Source of the DNA: Bog-756 sp963777665
GTDB lineage: Bacteria; Actinomycetota; Acidimicrobiia; Acidimicrobiales; RAAP-2
Length of the DNA stretch: 64,000 nucleotides
Direction: 5' to 3'
Assembly (NCBI GenBank): GCA_963777665.1
Contig: CAVZRJ010000003.1
Coordinates: 310,001 to 374,000 of the forward strand
Positions 43,842 to 53,265 of this stretch are shown here, in pieces; within the stretch, counting starts at the first letter, position 1, and each line of letters starts with the position of its first letter. The position numbers and the translations under genes were made by a program. The notes below the pieces were generated by a model, which worked only from the letters and a program-made list of their open reading frames with translations, ran no database searches and was not told where the DNA came from.

Positions 43842-44558
43842 CTACAACGGAGCCGGCAGGCCCATGAAGGCGCCCATCTCGAGGACGACGCGCTCGAACA
43901 GTGGCGACACCCTCTCGACGACACCGTGGAGATGGCCGAACAGCTCGAACGAGATCAATCCGAACAGCTGGGTCCAGGCGGCCACCGCTCGCACGATGAC
44001 CTCGTCCGGGGTTCCCGGGAAGGCCACCTCGGCCAGGCGGCGCGTCTCGGCGGTCACCTCCGGTCCCAGGGCTGGGAGCCCCGGCGCGCCGGAGACAGCG
44101 ACCAGGGCACCGGACCGTGAGGCCTCGTCCACTAGCCGGGCGAGGACGAGGGTGACCCGGCTGGCCGGTCCGATGGTGTCCTCGGGCGCGCGGTAGCCGG
44201 GGACCGGCGAGCCGTAGACGAGCGCGTACTCGTGTTGATTGGACAGCGCCCAACTCCGGACCGCCAGCCCGGTGGAGAGCCAGCGGCCACCGAAATCGTC
44301 CCGACGGCATCCCGAGTCGGCAGCCTCGGCGGCCGCGCCGACCGAGTCGTAGGCATCGACGATGAGCGCCGTGAGGAGCTCGTCCCGGCTCGGGTAGTAC
44401 CGGTAGATCGCCGACGACGCCATGCCGAGGGCGCGGGTGACCGCACGCAGCGACAGGCCCGGCGCCCCGTCGGCAGCCAGCTGGCGACGGGCCTCGTCCT
44501 TGATCTCTGCAGTGAGCTCGGCCCGCACGCGGGCCCGGAGCCCGGTGGAGGGGGGCAC
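43842..44558 (-). CDS. TetR-family transcriptional regulator (WHG-type C-terminus)
   Basis: A 238-residue regulator. HTH in LTAEIKDEARRQLAADGAPG and LSLRAVTRALGMASSAIYRY with YPSRDELLTALI; the C-terminus VAAWTQLFGLISFELFGHLH is of the WHG/TetR_C type found next to dehydrogenase genes. Start GTG 44558 is set by GGAGGATC 7 bases before it. It is divergent from an NAD-dependent epimerase gene and probably controls both through GAGCACT-type sites in the gap. Confidence 0.85.
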   Translation of the reverse strand: MPPSTGLRARVRAELTAEIKDEARRQLAADGAPGLSLRAVTRALGMASSAIYRYYPSRDELLTALIVDAYDSVGAAAEAADSGCRRDDFGGRWLSTGLAVRSWALSNQHEYALVYGSPVPGYRAPEDTIGPASRVTLVLARLVDEASRSGALVAVSGAPGLPALGPEVTAETRRLAEVAFPGTPDEVIVRAVAAWTQLFGLISFELFGHLHGVVERVSPLFERVVLEMGAFMGLPAPL

Positions 44559-44579
44559 CCGACGATCCTCCCAGATCCA

Positions 44580-44661
44580 GAGCACTAGATCAAGACATGA
44601 GCACTGCTCTTGACAGGCGGCCCCGTTCGGTGAATACTCGTCCATAAGGAGTGCAGTGCTC
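44580..44661 (+). promoter_or_regulatory. Epimerase promoter with GAGCAC-type operators
   Basis: TTGACA (44610-44615) and AATACT (44633-44638), 17 bases apart, form the promoter of the epimerase. The perfect palindrome GAGCA-C-TGCTC (44599-44609) abuts the -35 box. Related half-sites lie at 44580-44586 (GAGCACT) and 44654-44661 (CAGTGCTC). This suggests binding of the divergent TetR regulator to several sites around the promoter. Confidence 0.6.
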
Positions 44662-44679
44662 ACAACAAGGAGGGCGGGC

Positions 44680-45627
44680 ATGGGAAGACACGCCATCGTC
44701 GGTGCGGGGTCGGTCGGGACGGCCACCGCTCTCTGCCTCGTCGACCAGGGCCACGAGGTCACCCTCGTCACCCGATCCGGATCGGGTCCCGACCACCCCG
44801 GCATCCGTCGGGTCTCCGCCGACGCCTCGGACCCGTCCGCACTCGCTGCCGCGGTGGGGCGGGCGGAGGTCCTCTACAACTGCGCCAATCCGCCCTACCA
44901 CCGGTGGCCGGAGCTCTGGCCGCCGATGGCCGCATCGATGCTCTCGGTCGCCTCGGACCGCGACGCGGTGCTCGTGATCATGGGCAACCTCTACGGCTAC
45001 GGGCCGGTCGACCATCCGATGACCGAGCAGGACCCGCTGGCGTCGACCGGCACCAAAGGGAGGATCCGGCTCGGCGATGTGGACGGACGCACTGCGCCGC
45101 CCACCGTGCCGGGCAGGGTGCGGGTCACCGAGGCTCGGGCGTCCGACTTCTTCGGTCCGGGAGTGGTCGAGAGCAGCTTCTTCGGACGCAACGTCGACCG
45201 CCTGCTGGCCGGCCGGAAGGTCTACCTGCTCGGCGACCCCGACGCTCCGCACACCTGGACCTACGTGCCGGACGTGGGTCGGACGCTGGCCGTCCTGGGC
45301 ACGGACGAACGGGCATGGGGACGCCCCTGGCACGTCCCGAGCGGTCCTGCCCGGACCCAGCGCGAGCTCGCCACCCGTTTCTGCGAGATCGCCGGTGCCC
45401 CGGCCCCGAGGATCGGGGTCCTGCCCCCGGCCGCCGTCTCCGCGGCCGGGCTCGTCTCGGCACAGCTTCGCGAGCTCAAGGAGACCCGGTACCAGTTCGA
45501 CCGGCCGTTCCTCCTCGACTCGACGTCCTGTACCCGCACCTTCGGTCTCGAGGCGACACCCCTCGACGAGGCCCTGTCGGCCGTGGCCACCCACGCCACC
45601 GCGGACACGCTCGCCAGAGCAACCTGA
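44680..45627 (+). CDS. NAD(P)-dependent epimerase/dehydratase family protein
   Basis: A 315-residue Rossmann-fold protein. HAIVGAGSVGTATALCLVDQG has the GxGxxG site in the GAGSVG form. Then VLYNCANPPYHRW, MGNLYGYGPVDHPMTE (here the family Tyr region is NLYGYG), and the extended-SDR block TEARASDFFGPGV follow. The second half reads PHTWTYVPDVGRTLAVLG and the C-terminal NAD-epimerase-like end. The substrate is unknown. AAGGAGGG lies before ATG 44680. It is controlled with the divergent TetR gene. Confidence 0.84.
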   Translation: MGRHAIVGAGSVGTATALCLVDQGHEVTLVTRSGSGPDHPGIRRVSADASDPSALAAAVGRAEVLYNCANPPYHRWPELWPPMAASMLSVASDRDAVLVIMGNLYGYGPVDHPMTEQDPLASTGTKGRIRLGDVDGRTAPPTVPGRVRVTEARASDFFGPGVVESSFFGRNVDRLLAGRKVYLLGDPDAPHTWTYVPDVGRTLAVLGTDERAWGRPWHVPSGPARTQRELATRFCEIAGAPAPRIGVLPPAAVSAAGLVSAQLRELKETRYQFDRPFLLDSTSCTRTFGLEATPLDEALSAVATHATADTLARAT

Positions 45628-45706
45628 ACCGGAGTCGTCGCAGGCGAACGGACCACGGGAGCGAGGGACCCGGTCCCCTTCCGTATTACTAGGGTCGGCA
45701 CCACCT

Positions 45707-46855
45707 ATGGACGTCCGCTGCACCACCGGTCGGGGCCGGCCGCGCCCGTCCGGCCGGTCGGCCCGCATCGCCGCGGTGCTGGGAACCTGCGGGGTCCTGG
45801 CCGGCTGCTCGGTGTTGGCCGACCCCGTCCCGGCACCGGTCCACGGCACGCTCGCGCCCCGCGGTCCGGTCGGCTACGTGGTCTGCCCGACGGCGGTCAC
45901 CCCGGTGGAGCTCGCGACGCGCACCGCAGAGGACCCGATCACCCTTCCGGTGGTCGGCACCCCCGCTCTCGGCGACGACGCCATCGCCACCTCCCCGGAC
46001 GGGAGGTGGGCGTACGTGGTGACCAGAGCCGCCGGCGGGGGGCCGGTCCCCGAGAACGCGGTGATCCCCATCGACCTCTTGACCCAGCGGGCGGGTCGTC
46101 CCATCCCGATCCCCGGCAACGGTGGCACCCACGCGGTCGCGGTGCTGCCCAACGGGATCGTCCTGGCGGCGAGCGGGTCGGCGGTCGTCCCGGTCAACGC
46201 GGCCACCCGGGCGGTCGGTACCCCTCTCGACATCGGGTCCGGCAGGACGATCTTCGGGATGGCGCTCAGCCCGACCGGCCCCACCCTCTACGTCCTGTTC
46301 GCCGGCGGCATCGTCCCGGTGGATACCGCGAACGCCAGCGCAGGCACGGTCATCCCGACCGGCCTGTCGGTCTCGTCGGTCTACTCGCCGCACGGGGTGG
46401 CGGTGAGCGCGGACGGCAGCACCGTCTACGTGGTCGGTCAGGGGGGAGCCGACTTTGGCGGCCGGGTGCTCCCGGTCGCCACCACCACCGGGGCCGTCCA
46501 ACCGCCCACCGGATTCGACCGGTTCGGCATCTCGGATCCGGCCGCGGTGGCCGTGACCGCCGACGGGAGACAGGTGATGGTGGTGGATTCGGCGAACAGC
46601 TGGGTGATGCCGATCTCCGTTGCCAGCTTCTCGACGCCGGGGCCACCGATCGCCATCCCACTGCGCCCGGGCGGCGGTGCCGACACCGGGACCGACCACC
46701 CGACCGACATGGTGGTCGGTCCGGGGACCACCGGTGCGTTCATCGTGGACGGATTCGACGCGGTCGTCCCGTTCGATCCGGCCTCGCAGCGGTTCGGGCG
46801 GCCGATTCCGGTCTGCTCCGGTGCGTCGTCGATGGCGGTCGCCGGCGCCTCGTGA
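45707..46855 (+). CDS. Beta-propeller lipoprotein of unknown function
   Basis: A 382-residue predicted lipoprotein with lipobox LAGC near residue 34. The mature part is made of about seven repeats, each with a blade-like pattern such as TPALGDDAIATSPDGRWAYVV, THAVAVLPNGIVLAASG, GMALSPTGPTLYVLFAG, GVAVSADGSTVYVVGQGG and AVAVTADGRQVMVVDS, so it is a YVTN-type or Lgl-type beta-propeller. Such proteins bind ligands or partners at the surface or act as lactonases, but no active site is seen. It is transcribed toward the acyltransferase gene. A TATTACTA box at about 45684 may be its -10. Confidence 0.82.
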   Translation: MDVRCTTGRGRPRPSGRSARIAAVLGTCGVLAGCSVLADPVPAPVHGTLAPRGPVGYVVCPTAVTPVELATRTAEDPITLPVVGTPALGDDAIATSPDGRWAYVVTRAAGGGPVPENAVIPIDLLTQRAGRPIPIPGNGGTHAVAVLPNGIVLAASGSAVVPVNAATRAVGTPLDIGSGRTIFGMALSPTGPTLYVLFAGGIVPVDTANASAGTVIPTGLSVSSVYSPHGVAVSADGSTVYVVGQGGADFGGRVLPVATTTGAVQPPTGFDRFGISDPAAVAVTADGRQVMVVDSANSWVMPISVASFSTPGPPIAIPLRPGGGADTGTDHPTDMVVGPGTTGAFIVDGFDAVVPFDPASQRFGRPIPVCSGASSMAVAGAS

Positions 46856-46897
46856 GCGGCCGCCGGTGAGCGGGTTCTTTCGTCGAGCCCTGCGCGC

Positions 46898-48430
46898 TCA
46901 GGATCGCACCGCCCCGGCTCCGGGGCTCCGCACACCCGGGGCGTCCGGTTCCCGGAGGGTCCCCGCGCCCGAGGCGAGCACCGCCTCGGCGGCCTCTTCC
47001 GAGCGGAAGCAGGCCGGGGCTTCCCCCGCCGCGGCCAGCAGCTCGTCGAGGGCCGTGGGGATTGCCGCGGCCAGGTGCCAGACCTTGGGCATCGTCTCGG
47101 GGCACGAGATGATCCCCCAGTAGAGGGTGCCGCGATAGCTCATGATCGTGATGTTGACGCCCATGCCGTCCATGACCGGACCGAGCGGGAAGCCGGCGAC
47201 CATCTCGGCACCCGCGAGGTAGAGCGGGATGTCCGGCCCGGGGACATTGGAGATGACCAGGTTCGCGATCGGTGGGTGGCGGTCCGCCAGTCGCATCCTG
47301 CTGTAGAACCGGGCCGCAGTGGCGAAGGTGTTGGGCGTTGCGTGCTCTGCCCAGTTGACCAGCATGTCCGCGCCCAACGCGTTGTGCTCCTCCTTTGCCC
47401 CTTTCGTTCCCTCCCGGATCGCGCACAGCCGGTCGAGCGGGTCGTGGAGGTGGGCGGGCAGCTGGACGAACATCGAGGAGACCTGGTTCGACCCGTGCGG
47501 CGAACCGGGCTCGGGCTGCACCGAGACCGGCACCACCGCGACGAGGGGCCTGTCCGGCAGCTCGTCACCGTCGAGGAGGAGTTGGCGGAGGGCTCCGGTG
47601 CACACGGTCAGGACCACGTCGTTGACCGTCGTCCCGGTGGCGTTCTTGAGCCGCTTCACGTCGTCGAGGCCGATGGCCGAGAGCGCCACCTGCCGGCGCC
47701 GGGTCAGCGCCGCGTTGAACGAGGTCCGTGGCGCGGACAGCGGGAGGGCTGCCCGGGACTGGGGGCTCCGGTGGTCGGGTCGTTGACGGACCCGGCGGAC
47801 GTCGATGAGGCGCTGGCCGGTACGCAGGATGTCGCGGGTCAACTCGAGGGGGCGCATGGCCCTGGCGGCGATCGCCTCGCTGAGCAGCTCGAGGCTCGAG
47901 GGGATCCGGGCCTCCGTGGTCGGCTCGGGGGGAGGTGGTTCCGGCCCCGGGTCGACCTCGAGGTCGAAGAGCACCGACAGCAACGCGGCACCGGACATCC
48001 CGTCGACGGTCGAGTGGTGCATCTTGGCGACCACCGCGATCCGCCCCTGGGCGAGGCCCTCGACGATCCAGATCTCCCAGAGGGGTTTGGACCGGTCGAG
48101 CTGGTGCCCGGTGATGTCCCCGATGAGGTTCGAGAGCTCGCGCAGGCCCCCCGGGGCGGGCACCGCCGCCCGGCGGACGTGGTAGTCGATCTCGAATCCG
48201 GGATCGTCGACCCACACCGGGTGACTGAGGCGCAGTGGGACCTCGACCAGCCGGCGGCGGAAGACCGGGGCCTGGTGGGTGCGCGCTGCGATCTGGGCCT
48301 GCATCCGCTTGAAGGTGTACCCGCCGGGGACGGTGGACGGGTCGAAGATCGTGGCCATCGCCACGTGCATGTGCAGGGTGGGCGTCTCGAGATAGAGGAA
48401 GCTGGCGTCGAGGCCGCTGAGTCGTTCCAT
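46898..48430 (-). CDS. Wax ester synthase / diacylglycerol acyltransferase (WS/DGAT)
   Basis: A 510-residue acyltransferase of the WS/DGAT family. It opens with ERLSGLDASFLYLETPTLHM, has the catalytic HHxxxDG motif in KMHHSTVDGMSGAALL near residue 139, FDLEVDPGPEPP, and the late NLVISNVPGPDIPLYLAGA (PLW-like region before it: RSKPLWEIW). It makes triacylglycerols or wax esters from acyl-CoA as storage lipid, common in actinobacteria. GGGAGG lies before ATG 48430. It is divergent from an esterase gene. Confidence 0.92.
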   Translation of the reverse strand: MERLSGLDASFLYLETPTLHMHVAMATIFDPSTVPGGYTFKRMQAQIAARTHQAPVFRRRLVEVPLRLSHPVWVDDPGFEIDYHVRRAAVPAPGGLRELSNLIGDITGHQLDRSKPLWEIWIVEGLAQGRIAVVAKMHHSTVDGMSGAALLSVLFDLEVDPGPEPPPPEPTTEARIPSSLELLSEAIAARAMRPLELTRDILRTGQRLIDVRRVRQRPDHRSPQSRAALPLSAPRTSFNAALTRRRQVALSAIGLDDVKRLKNATGTTVNDVVLTVCTGALRQLLLDGDELPDRPLVAVVPVSVQPEPGSPHGSNQVSSMFVQLPAHLHDPLDRLCAIREGTKGAKEEHNALGADMLVNWAEHATPNTFATAARFYSRMRLADRHPPIANLVISNVPGPDIPLYLAGAEMVAGFPLGPVMDGMGVNITIMSYRGTLYWGIISCPETMPKVWHLAAAIPTALDELLAAAGEAPACFRSEEAAEAVLASGAGTLREPDAPGVRSPGAGAVRS

Positions 48431-48515
48431 GCCGAACCTCCCGCTCCACCCCGCCCCTCCCCACACCCGATGATGCCCCACCGGGCCGGGGTGTTTCACC
48501 TCGGCCCCGCCGACG

Positions 48516-49763
48516 GTGTTTGATGTGTGGGTGGCCTGGACCTTCTTCGCCGTCGGCACGTCCTTTGCTCTCCTCGCGGCCAACGCCTGGGTGCCCGCCC
48601 GGCGCGAGCCGCTCACCGCGGTCAGCTTCGTGTTCGGGTCCGTCCCGGCGGAGCTGCCGGTCCACCTGGTCGTCGTCGAGGCGGCGGTCGCGGCGGCCCT
48701 GTCCGTTGCCGGCGGCCTCTCGTCGTGGCCGGCCGTTGCAGGGCTCGCCCTCACCGTGGGCAGCGCGGTCGGGTTCGCCGGGCTCGCCGTGGTCGCCCAC
48801 CGGGCGGGTGCGCTGGTGGACTCGGCGCTCGACGGCGCCACCGGTGGTCCGGTCGCCGCACCGGGGACCGACCTGCGGCCGGCCTGGTCCCACTGGTGGC
48901 GGCTGGTCCTCGCGGTGCCCCTCCGGTTCCGGGGGATCCGCAAGACCCGGGGCATCGACTACTGGGGGGACGGAGACAACCGGCACCGACTCGACATCCT
49001 CACCCGGCGGGACGTACCACCGGTTGGGGCGCCGGTCCTTGTGTACATCCACGGCGGGGGGTGGGTCATGGGCGACAAGCGGGAGCAGGGGCTCCCGATG
49101 ATGCACGAGCTCGCCCGTCGGGGCTGGGTGTGCGTCGCCGTCAACTACCGCCTGAGCCCGCGGGCGACCTGGCCGGCCCACATCGTGGACTGCAAGCGGG
49201 CGCTCGCCTGGGTGCGCGAGCACATCGCCGAGCACGGCGGCGACCCCGCGTTCATCGCGCTCTCGGGGGGCTCGGCCGGGGGCCATCTCGCCGCACTCGC
49301 CGCCCTCACCCCGAACCGACCCGAGTGGCAACCGGGGTTCGAGGATGCCGACACCTCGGTGGACGCCTGCATCCCGTTCTACGGCGTCTACGACATGACC
49401 GTCGAACCGGACGCCGGTGGCGCCTACGGTCGTGGACTGGCCAAGCTGCTGGCGCTCCGGGTGATGAAGGCTTCCTTCGACGACCACCGCACGCTCTTCG
49501 AGGAGGCCTCGCCCGACCGCCGGATCACCCCCGGGGCCCCGCCCATGTTCGTCGTTCACGGCGCGAACGACACGCTCACCTCACCCCGGATGGCACGCCG
49601 GTTCGTCGACCGGCTCCGGGACGTCTCCGCCGCACCGGTGGCCTATCTCGAGCTGCCCCGGGCCCAGCACGCCTTCGAGATCATGGTGACCATCCGCTCC
49701 CGCCATACGACCCTCGGCGCGGTGCGGTTCCTCGAGGGGATCCGGAGCCGGGTCTCCCGCTGA
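48516..49763 (+). CDS. Alpha/beta hydrolase, HSL-type esterase with membrane N-terminus
   Basis: A 415-residue protein. The first 110 residues have three or four hydrophobic helices (WVAWTFFAVGTSFALLAANA; LVVVEAAVAAALSVAGGL; GLALTVGSAVGFAGLAVVAH). The hydrolase part has the oxyanion HGGGW (near 178), nucleophile elbow SGGSAGGH (near 250), acid in HGANDT (near 347) and His in AQHAFE (near 385). This suits a membrane-tethered lipid or carboxyl esterase. GTG 48516 may be the start, but GTG 48525 is also possible. It is divergent from the WS/DGAT gene and may act on the same lipids. Confidence 0.85.
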   Translation: MFDVWVAWTFFAVGTSFALLAANAWVPARREPLTAVSFVFGSVPAELPVHLVVVEAAVAAALSVAGGLSSWPAVAGLALTVGSAVGFAGLAVVAHRAGALVDSALDGATGGPVAAPGTDLRPAWSHWWRLVLAVPLRFRGIRKTRGIDYWGDGDNRHRLDILTRRDVPPVGAPVLVYIHGGGWVMGDKREQGLPMMHELARRGWVCVAVNYRLSPRATWPAHIVDCKRALAWVREHIAEHGGDPAFIALSGGSAGGHLAALAALTPNRPEWQPGFEDADTSVDACIPFYGVYDMTVEPDAGGAYGRGLAKLLALRVMKASFDDHRTLFEEASPDRRITPGAPPMFVVHGANDTLTSPRMARRFVDRLRDVSAAPVAYLELPRAQHAFEIMVTIRSRHTTLGAVRFLEGIRSRVSR

Positions 49764-49954
49764 GGATCGCGGCAGCCCACGCCGGTGCGGCCCCCTGCCC
49801 GGCAGCCCGGCCCAGTGCCCGTTCCGTGCAGAATTCCGGGGGATCGCTGGACACCCCGCCGAGTTTCTGACGTAGAGTCACATATTCGGCCCGGCCGATC
49901 GCGTTGTGCCTCTGCCCGGGTGCGCATCCGTCAGGCCATGATCAAGGGGGACCC

Positions 49955-51268
49955 TTGCGTTCAGCACCGTGGAAGCGCCGTACGAGCGCGCTGGTGTTCG
50001 TGACGGTGGCGGCGCTGGCCGCTGCTGCGTGCAGCTCGACCAATTCGACGACCACGACCACCGCGAGCGGGTCCGGCGGTGGCAGCTCCCCCAACATCCC
50101 GACGAGTGCGTTCAGCGACCACACCGGCGTCACGGCGACCCAGGTCCACGTCGGCAACGTGTCGACCCTGGCCATCGGCGGGCTCTTCAAGGGGGCCCTG
50201 GTGGGCACCGAAGCCTACGCCGCCTACGTGAACTCGACCGGCGGGATCAACGGCCGGAGGATCGTGGTCGACTCCGCGGACGACGGGTTCAGCGGGGCGG
50301 GTAACAAGCAGGCCACCCAGAACGCCATCACCAACGATCTCTCCCTCGTCGGCGGGTTCTCCCTCCAGGACAGCTACGGCGGCACCCTGCTCGCCGCCGA
50401 CCCGGGGATGCCCGACGTCTCGGTCGTCCTCGACATCCCGACCACCAAGCTCCCCAACGTCTACAGCGCGGTGCCCCTTCTCGGCGGATGGGAGGAGGGC
50501 CCGCTCCAGTACTTCAAGAAGAAGTTCCCGAACGACGTCAACGCGGTCGGCACGGTCGTCTCCGACCAGGCCTCGGCCCAGACCGACTGGACCGGGGAGA
50601 AGTACGTCATGCAGAAGGTCGGCTACAAGATCGTCTACGACCCGAGCGTCCCGGTGACCCAGACTGACTACACCCAGAACGTCATCGCCATGAAGAACGC
50701 GGGTGTGAAGATCCTGTTCCTGGACCAGCTCCCCGAGAATTACGCCTCGGCCATGTTCAAGAACCTCCAGCAGCAGAACTTCCACCCCCAGGTGATCATC
50801 GGGGCGGCCAGCTACTCCAACGACCTGGTGTCCGCCTCGGGCGGTCCCCAGGCCGTCGACGGAGCGCAGGTCGACCAGAACACCTCCTTCTTCCTGGGGC
50901 AGGACTATCCGGCCATCCCTGCGGTGGGTCTCTTCAACAAGTGGGTGCAGCAGACAGACCCCGGCTTCAAGATCGACCTCTTCACCCTCTACGGATGGCT
51001 CTCGGCCGAGCTCTTCTCCGAGGCGCTGCGCAACGCGGGCTCCGACCCGAGCCGTGGCTCGCTGCTCCAGGCCCTGTCCAAGATCACCAGCTTCAGCGGC
51101 AATAACATCATTGCGCCCAACAACCCCGCGGCCAAGACCGTGGGCAACTGCTACCTCCTCGGACAGGTTGCAAACGGTCAGTACGAGAGGGTGGACGATC
51201 CTCCGATCAACAGCGCCACCAACGGGTACCGTTGCGACTACTCCTACGTCACGCCGCCTGGATCCTGA
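49955..51268 (+). CDS. livK: Branched-chain amino-acid-type ABC solute-binding lipoprotein
   Basis: A 437-residue solute-binding protein of the Peripla_BP_6 family. TTG 49955 with AAGGGGG just upstream gives the signal WKRRTSALVFVTVAALAAAA and lipobox AAAC. The mature part reads VHVGNVSTLAIGGLFKGALV, AAYVNSTGGINGRRI, and AGVKILFLDQLPEN, the usual two-lobe fold. It captures amino acids, amides or aromatic acids. It starts an operon with permease and two ATPases. It is intact. Confidence 0.87.
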   Translation: MRSAPWKRRTSALVFVTVAALAAAACSSTNSTTTTTASGSGGGSSPNIPTSAFSDHTGVTATQVHVGNVSTLAIGGLFKGALVGTEAYAAYVNSTGGINGRRIVVDSADDGFSGAGNKQATQNAITNDLSLVGGFSLQDSYGGTLLAADPGMPDVSVVLDIPTTKLPNVYSAVPLLGGWEEGPLQYFKKKFPNDVNAVGTVVSDQASAQTDWTGEKYVMQKVGYKIVYDPSVPVTQTDYTQNVIAMKNAGVKILFLDQLPENYASAMFKNLQQQNFHPQVIIGAASYSNDLVSASGGPQAVDGAQVDQNTSFFLGQDYPAIPAVGLFNKWVQQTDPGFKIDLFTLYGWLSAELFSEALRNAGSDPSRGSLLQALSKITSFSGNNIIAPNNPAAKTVGNCYLLGQVANGQYERVDDPPINSATNGYRCDYSYVTPPGS

Positions 51269-51321
51269 GGTGGTCGAGGCCGGTCGTGACCATCTGACCT
51301 GATGCAACGGGGGACGATTCG

Positions 51322-53265
51322 GTGAGCGAGTTCCTGCAGTACACCGTCTTCGGGGTCATGCTGGGTGCCGGGTACGCGATCGCGGCCACGGGGCTGGTGG
51401 TCACCTACACGACCTCGGGCGTCTTCAATTTCGCCCAGGGGGCGGTCGGGATGATCGCCGCCTTCTGCTACTGGGAGCTGGTGTCGGCCCACCACGTGCC
51501 GGTGCTGGTGGCGCTCCTGATCATCCTGGTGGTCGGGGCCTCCGTCGCCGGCGCGCTGGTCGAGCGCATCCTGATGCGGCGACTGCACGGGGCCTCGGCC
51601 GAACGGCCGGTCATGGTCACCCTCGGATTGCTGGTCATCCTGACCGGCCTTGCCACGATCATCTGGAGCCCGACCACCCAGCGGGCGGTCAACAACATGG
51701 TGGGGGGCCAGTTCCGGCTGGTCGGGATCAACATCCAGTACCAGGAGGTGTTGATCATCGGTGTGGCCCTGGCCGTGGCCGCCCTGCTGCGGGTCCTCTT
51801 CTACAACACCCGCACCGGGTACGCCCTGCGCGCGGTGGTCGACGATCCCGATCTGCTGGCCATGTCCGGGGTGTCCCCGAACCGGATGAGCCAGTACGGC
51901 TGGATCCTGGGTTTCATGATGGCGGCTCTGGCCGGGGTCCTGTTGGCTCCGACCATGACCACCGGCATCAGCATCGAGGCGATGACCCTCTTGGTGGTCA
52001 ACGGGTACGCCGCCGCCATCGTGGGCCGGCTCAAGAGCATCCCGGTGACCTTCGCCGCAGCCATCGGGATCGGCCTCGCCGAGAACTACGTCATCAACTA
52101 CCTGCTGCCCCACGTCCCGCAGAACCTGGTCCCGGACATCACCTACGCCCTTCCCATGCTGTTCCTGTTCATCGCCCTGGTCACCCTTCCCTCGGTCCGG
52201 CTCCGGGCGGTCGGCCGGCTCACCACCATGCGGGTCCCGCGGGTGGCCGGCGGCCGCGAGTCGCTCGTGGCAGGCGCCGTCTTCCTGGTCCTGGCCGTCG
52301 GGACGGCCCTGGTCTTCGGCAACACCGCCTTCAAGGGCACCACCGTGCTCGACCTGGGCGGCGAGATCATGGCTCTCGGCATCGTGGGCCTCTCGCTGGT
52401 CCTCCTGACCGGCTACTCGGGCCAGGTCTCGCTCTGCCAGTTCTCCTTCATGGGGATCGGGGCCTTCGTCATGGGCAAGATCGCCGGGGGAGGCTCTGTC
52501 CTCGGTCTGCTGACGGCCGCCGCCCTCTGTGCCGGGGTCGGGGCGCTCATCGCCCTGCCCACGGTCCGGCTGAGCGACCTCTACCTCGCGCTGGCCACCT
52601 TCGCCTTTGCGGACGCGGTGGCCAACGGGTTCTTCACCGACGCGCACATCTACGGCTCGGGCGGGGTCACCATCGGCCGGATCATCCTGCCCGGGCTCTC
52701 CTTCGGCAGCGACCGGGCGGAGTTCCTGCTCCTCACCACCGTCTTCGTGCTGGCCGCCTGGATGGTCCTCGCCATACGGCGCAGCCTGTTCGGCCGCCGG
52801 CTGGTGGCGGTCAACGACTCGCCGGCGGCCTACGCCACCGTCGGGCTCGACATCGGGTTCACCAAGGTGGCGGTGTTCGCCATCGCCGCGGCCATGGCCG
52901 GACTGGCGGGGGCGCTCTACGGAACGGTCCAGGGTGTCGTCGGTACGAGCGACTTCGACATCTTCCCGGGCATCATCTTCGTGCTGTTCGTGACCATCTG
53001 GAGCATCCGCACGGTGTCGGGGGCCTTCCTCGCCGCCGTCACCTACGTCGTGCTGAACCAGCTCTGGCCGAACGGTCTCGGGCTGTTCGCCGGGGCGGGC
53101 ATCATCCTCATCGGCCGGGCCGCCGGCGGCCTGCTCGGCATCGAGGCGCTGCAGTTCCGGCTGCCATGGGTGAAGGCACCGGCCGACGCCGACCTCGGCA
53201 CCCTCCCATCGCGGACGCCGGTCAGCAGCCCGGCGATCGTCGGGGGGTCCAGTGCCGCAGGCTGA
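51322..53265 (+). CDS. Fused LivH-LivM ABC transporter permease
   Basis: A 647-residue permease that joins two subunits. Residues 1-290 are LivH-like (VFGVMLGAGYAIAATGLVVT, FNFAQGAVGMIAAFCYW, ALRAVVDDPDLLAMSGV). The rest is LivM-like (MALGIVGLSLVLLTGYSGQV, RRLVAVNDSPAAYATVGLDI, GALYGTVQGVVG). About 16 transmembrane segments form both halves of the pore. Such fusions are known in actinobacterial amino-acid importers. It starts 53 bases after the binding protein and overlaps livG by 14 bases. Confidence 0.9.
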   Translation: MSEFLQYTVFGVMLGAGYAIAATGLVVTYTTSGVFNFAQGAVGMIAAFCYWELVSAHHVPVLVALLIILVVGASVAGALVERILMRRLHGASAERPVMVTLGLLVILTGLATIIWSPTTQRAVNNMVGGQFRLVGINIQYQEVLIIGVALAVAALLRVLFYNTRTGYALRAVVDDPDLLAMSGVSPNRMSQYGWILGFMMAALAGVLLAPTMTTGISIEAMTLLVVNGYAAAIVGRLKSIPVTFAAAIGIGLAENYVINYLLPHVPQNLVPDITYALPMLFLFIALVTLPSVRLRAVGRLTTMRVPRVAGGRESLVAGAVFLVLAVGTALVFGNTAFKGTTVLDLGGEIMALGIVGLSLVLLTGYSGQVSLCQFSFMGIGAFVMGKIAGGGSVLGLLTAAALCAGVGALIALPTVRLSDLYLALATFAFADAVANGFFTDAHIYGSGGVTIGRIILPGLSFGSDRAEFLLLTTVFVLAAWMVLAIRRSLFGRRLVAVNDSPAAYATVGLDIGFTKVAVFAIAAAMAGLAGALYGTVQGVVGTSDFDIFPGIIFVLFVTIWSIRTVSGAFLAAVTYVVLNQLWPNGLGLFAGAGIILIGRAAGGLLGIEALQFRLPWVKAPADADLGTLPSRTPVSSPAIVGGSSAAG

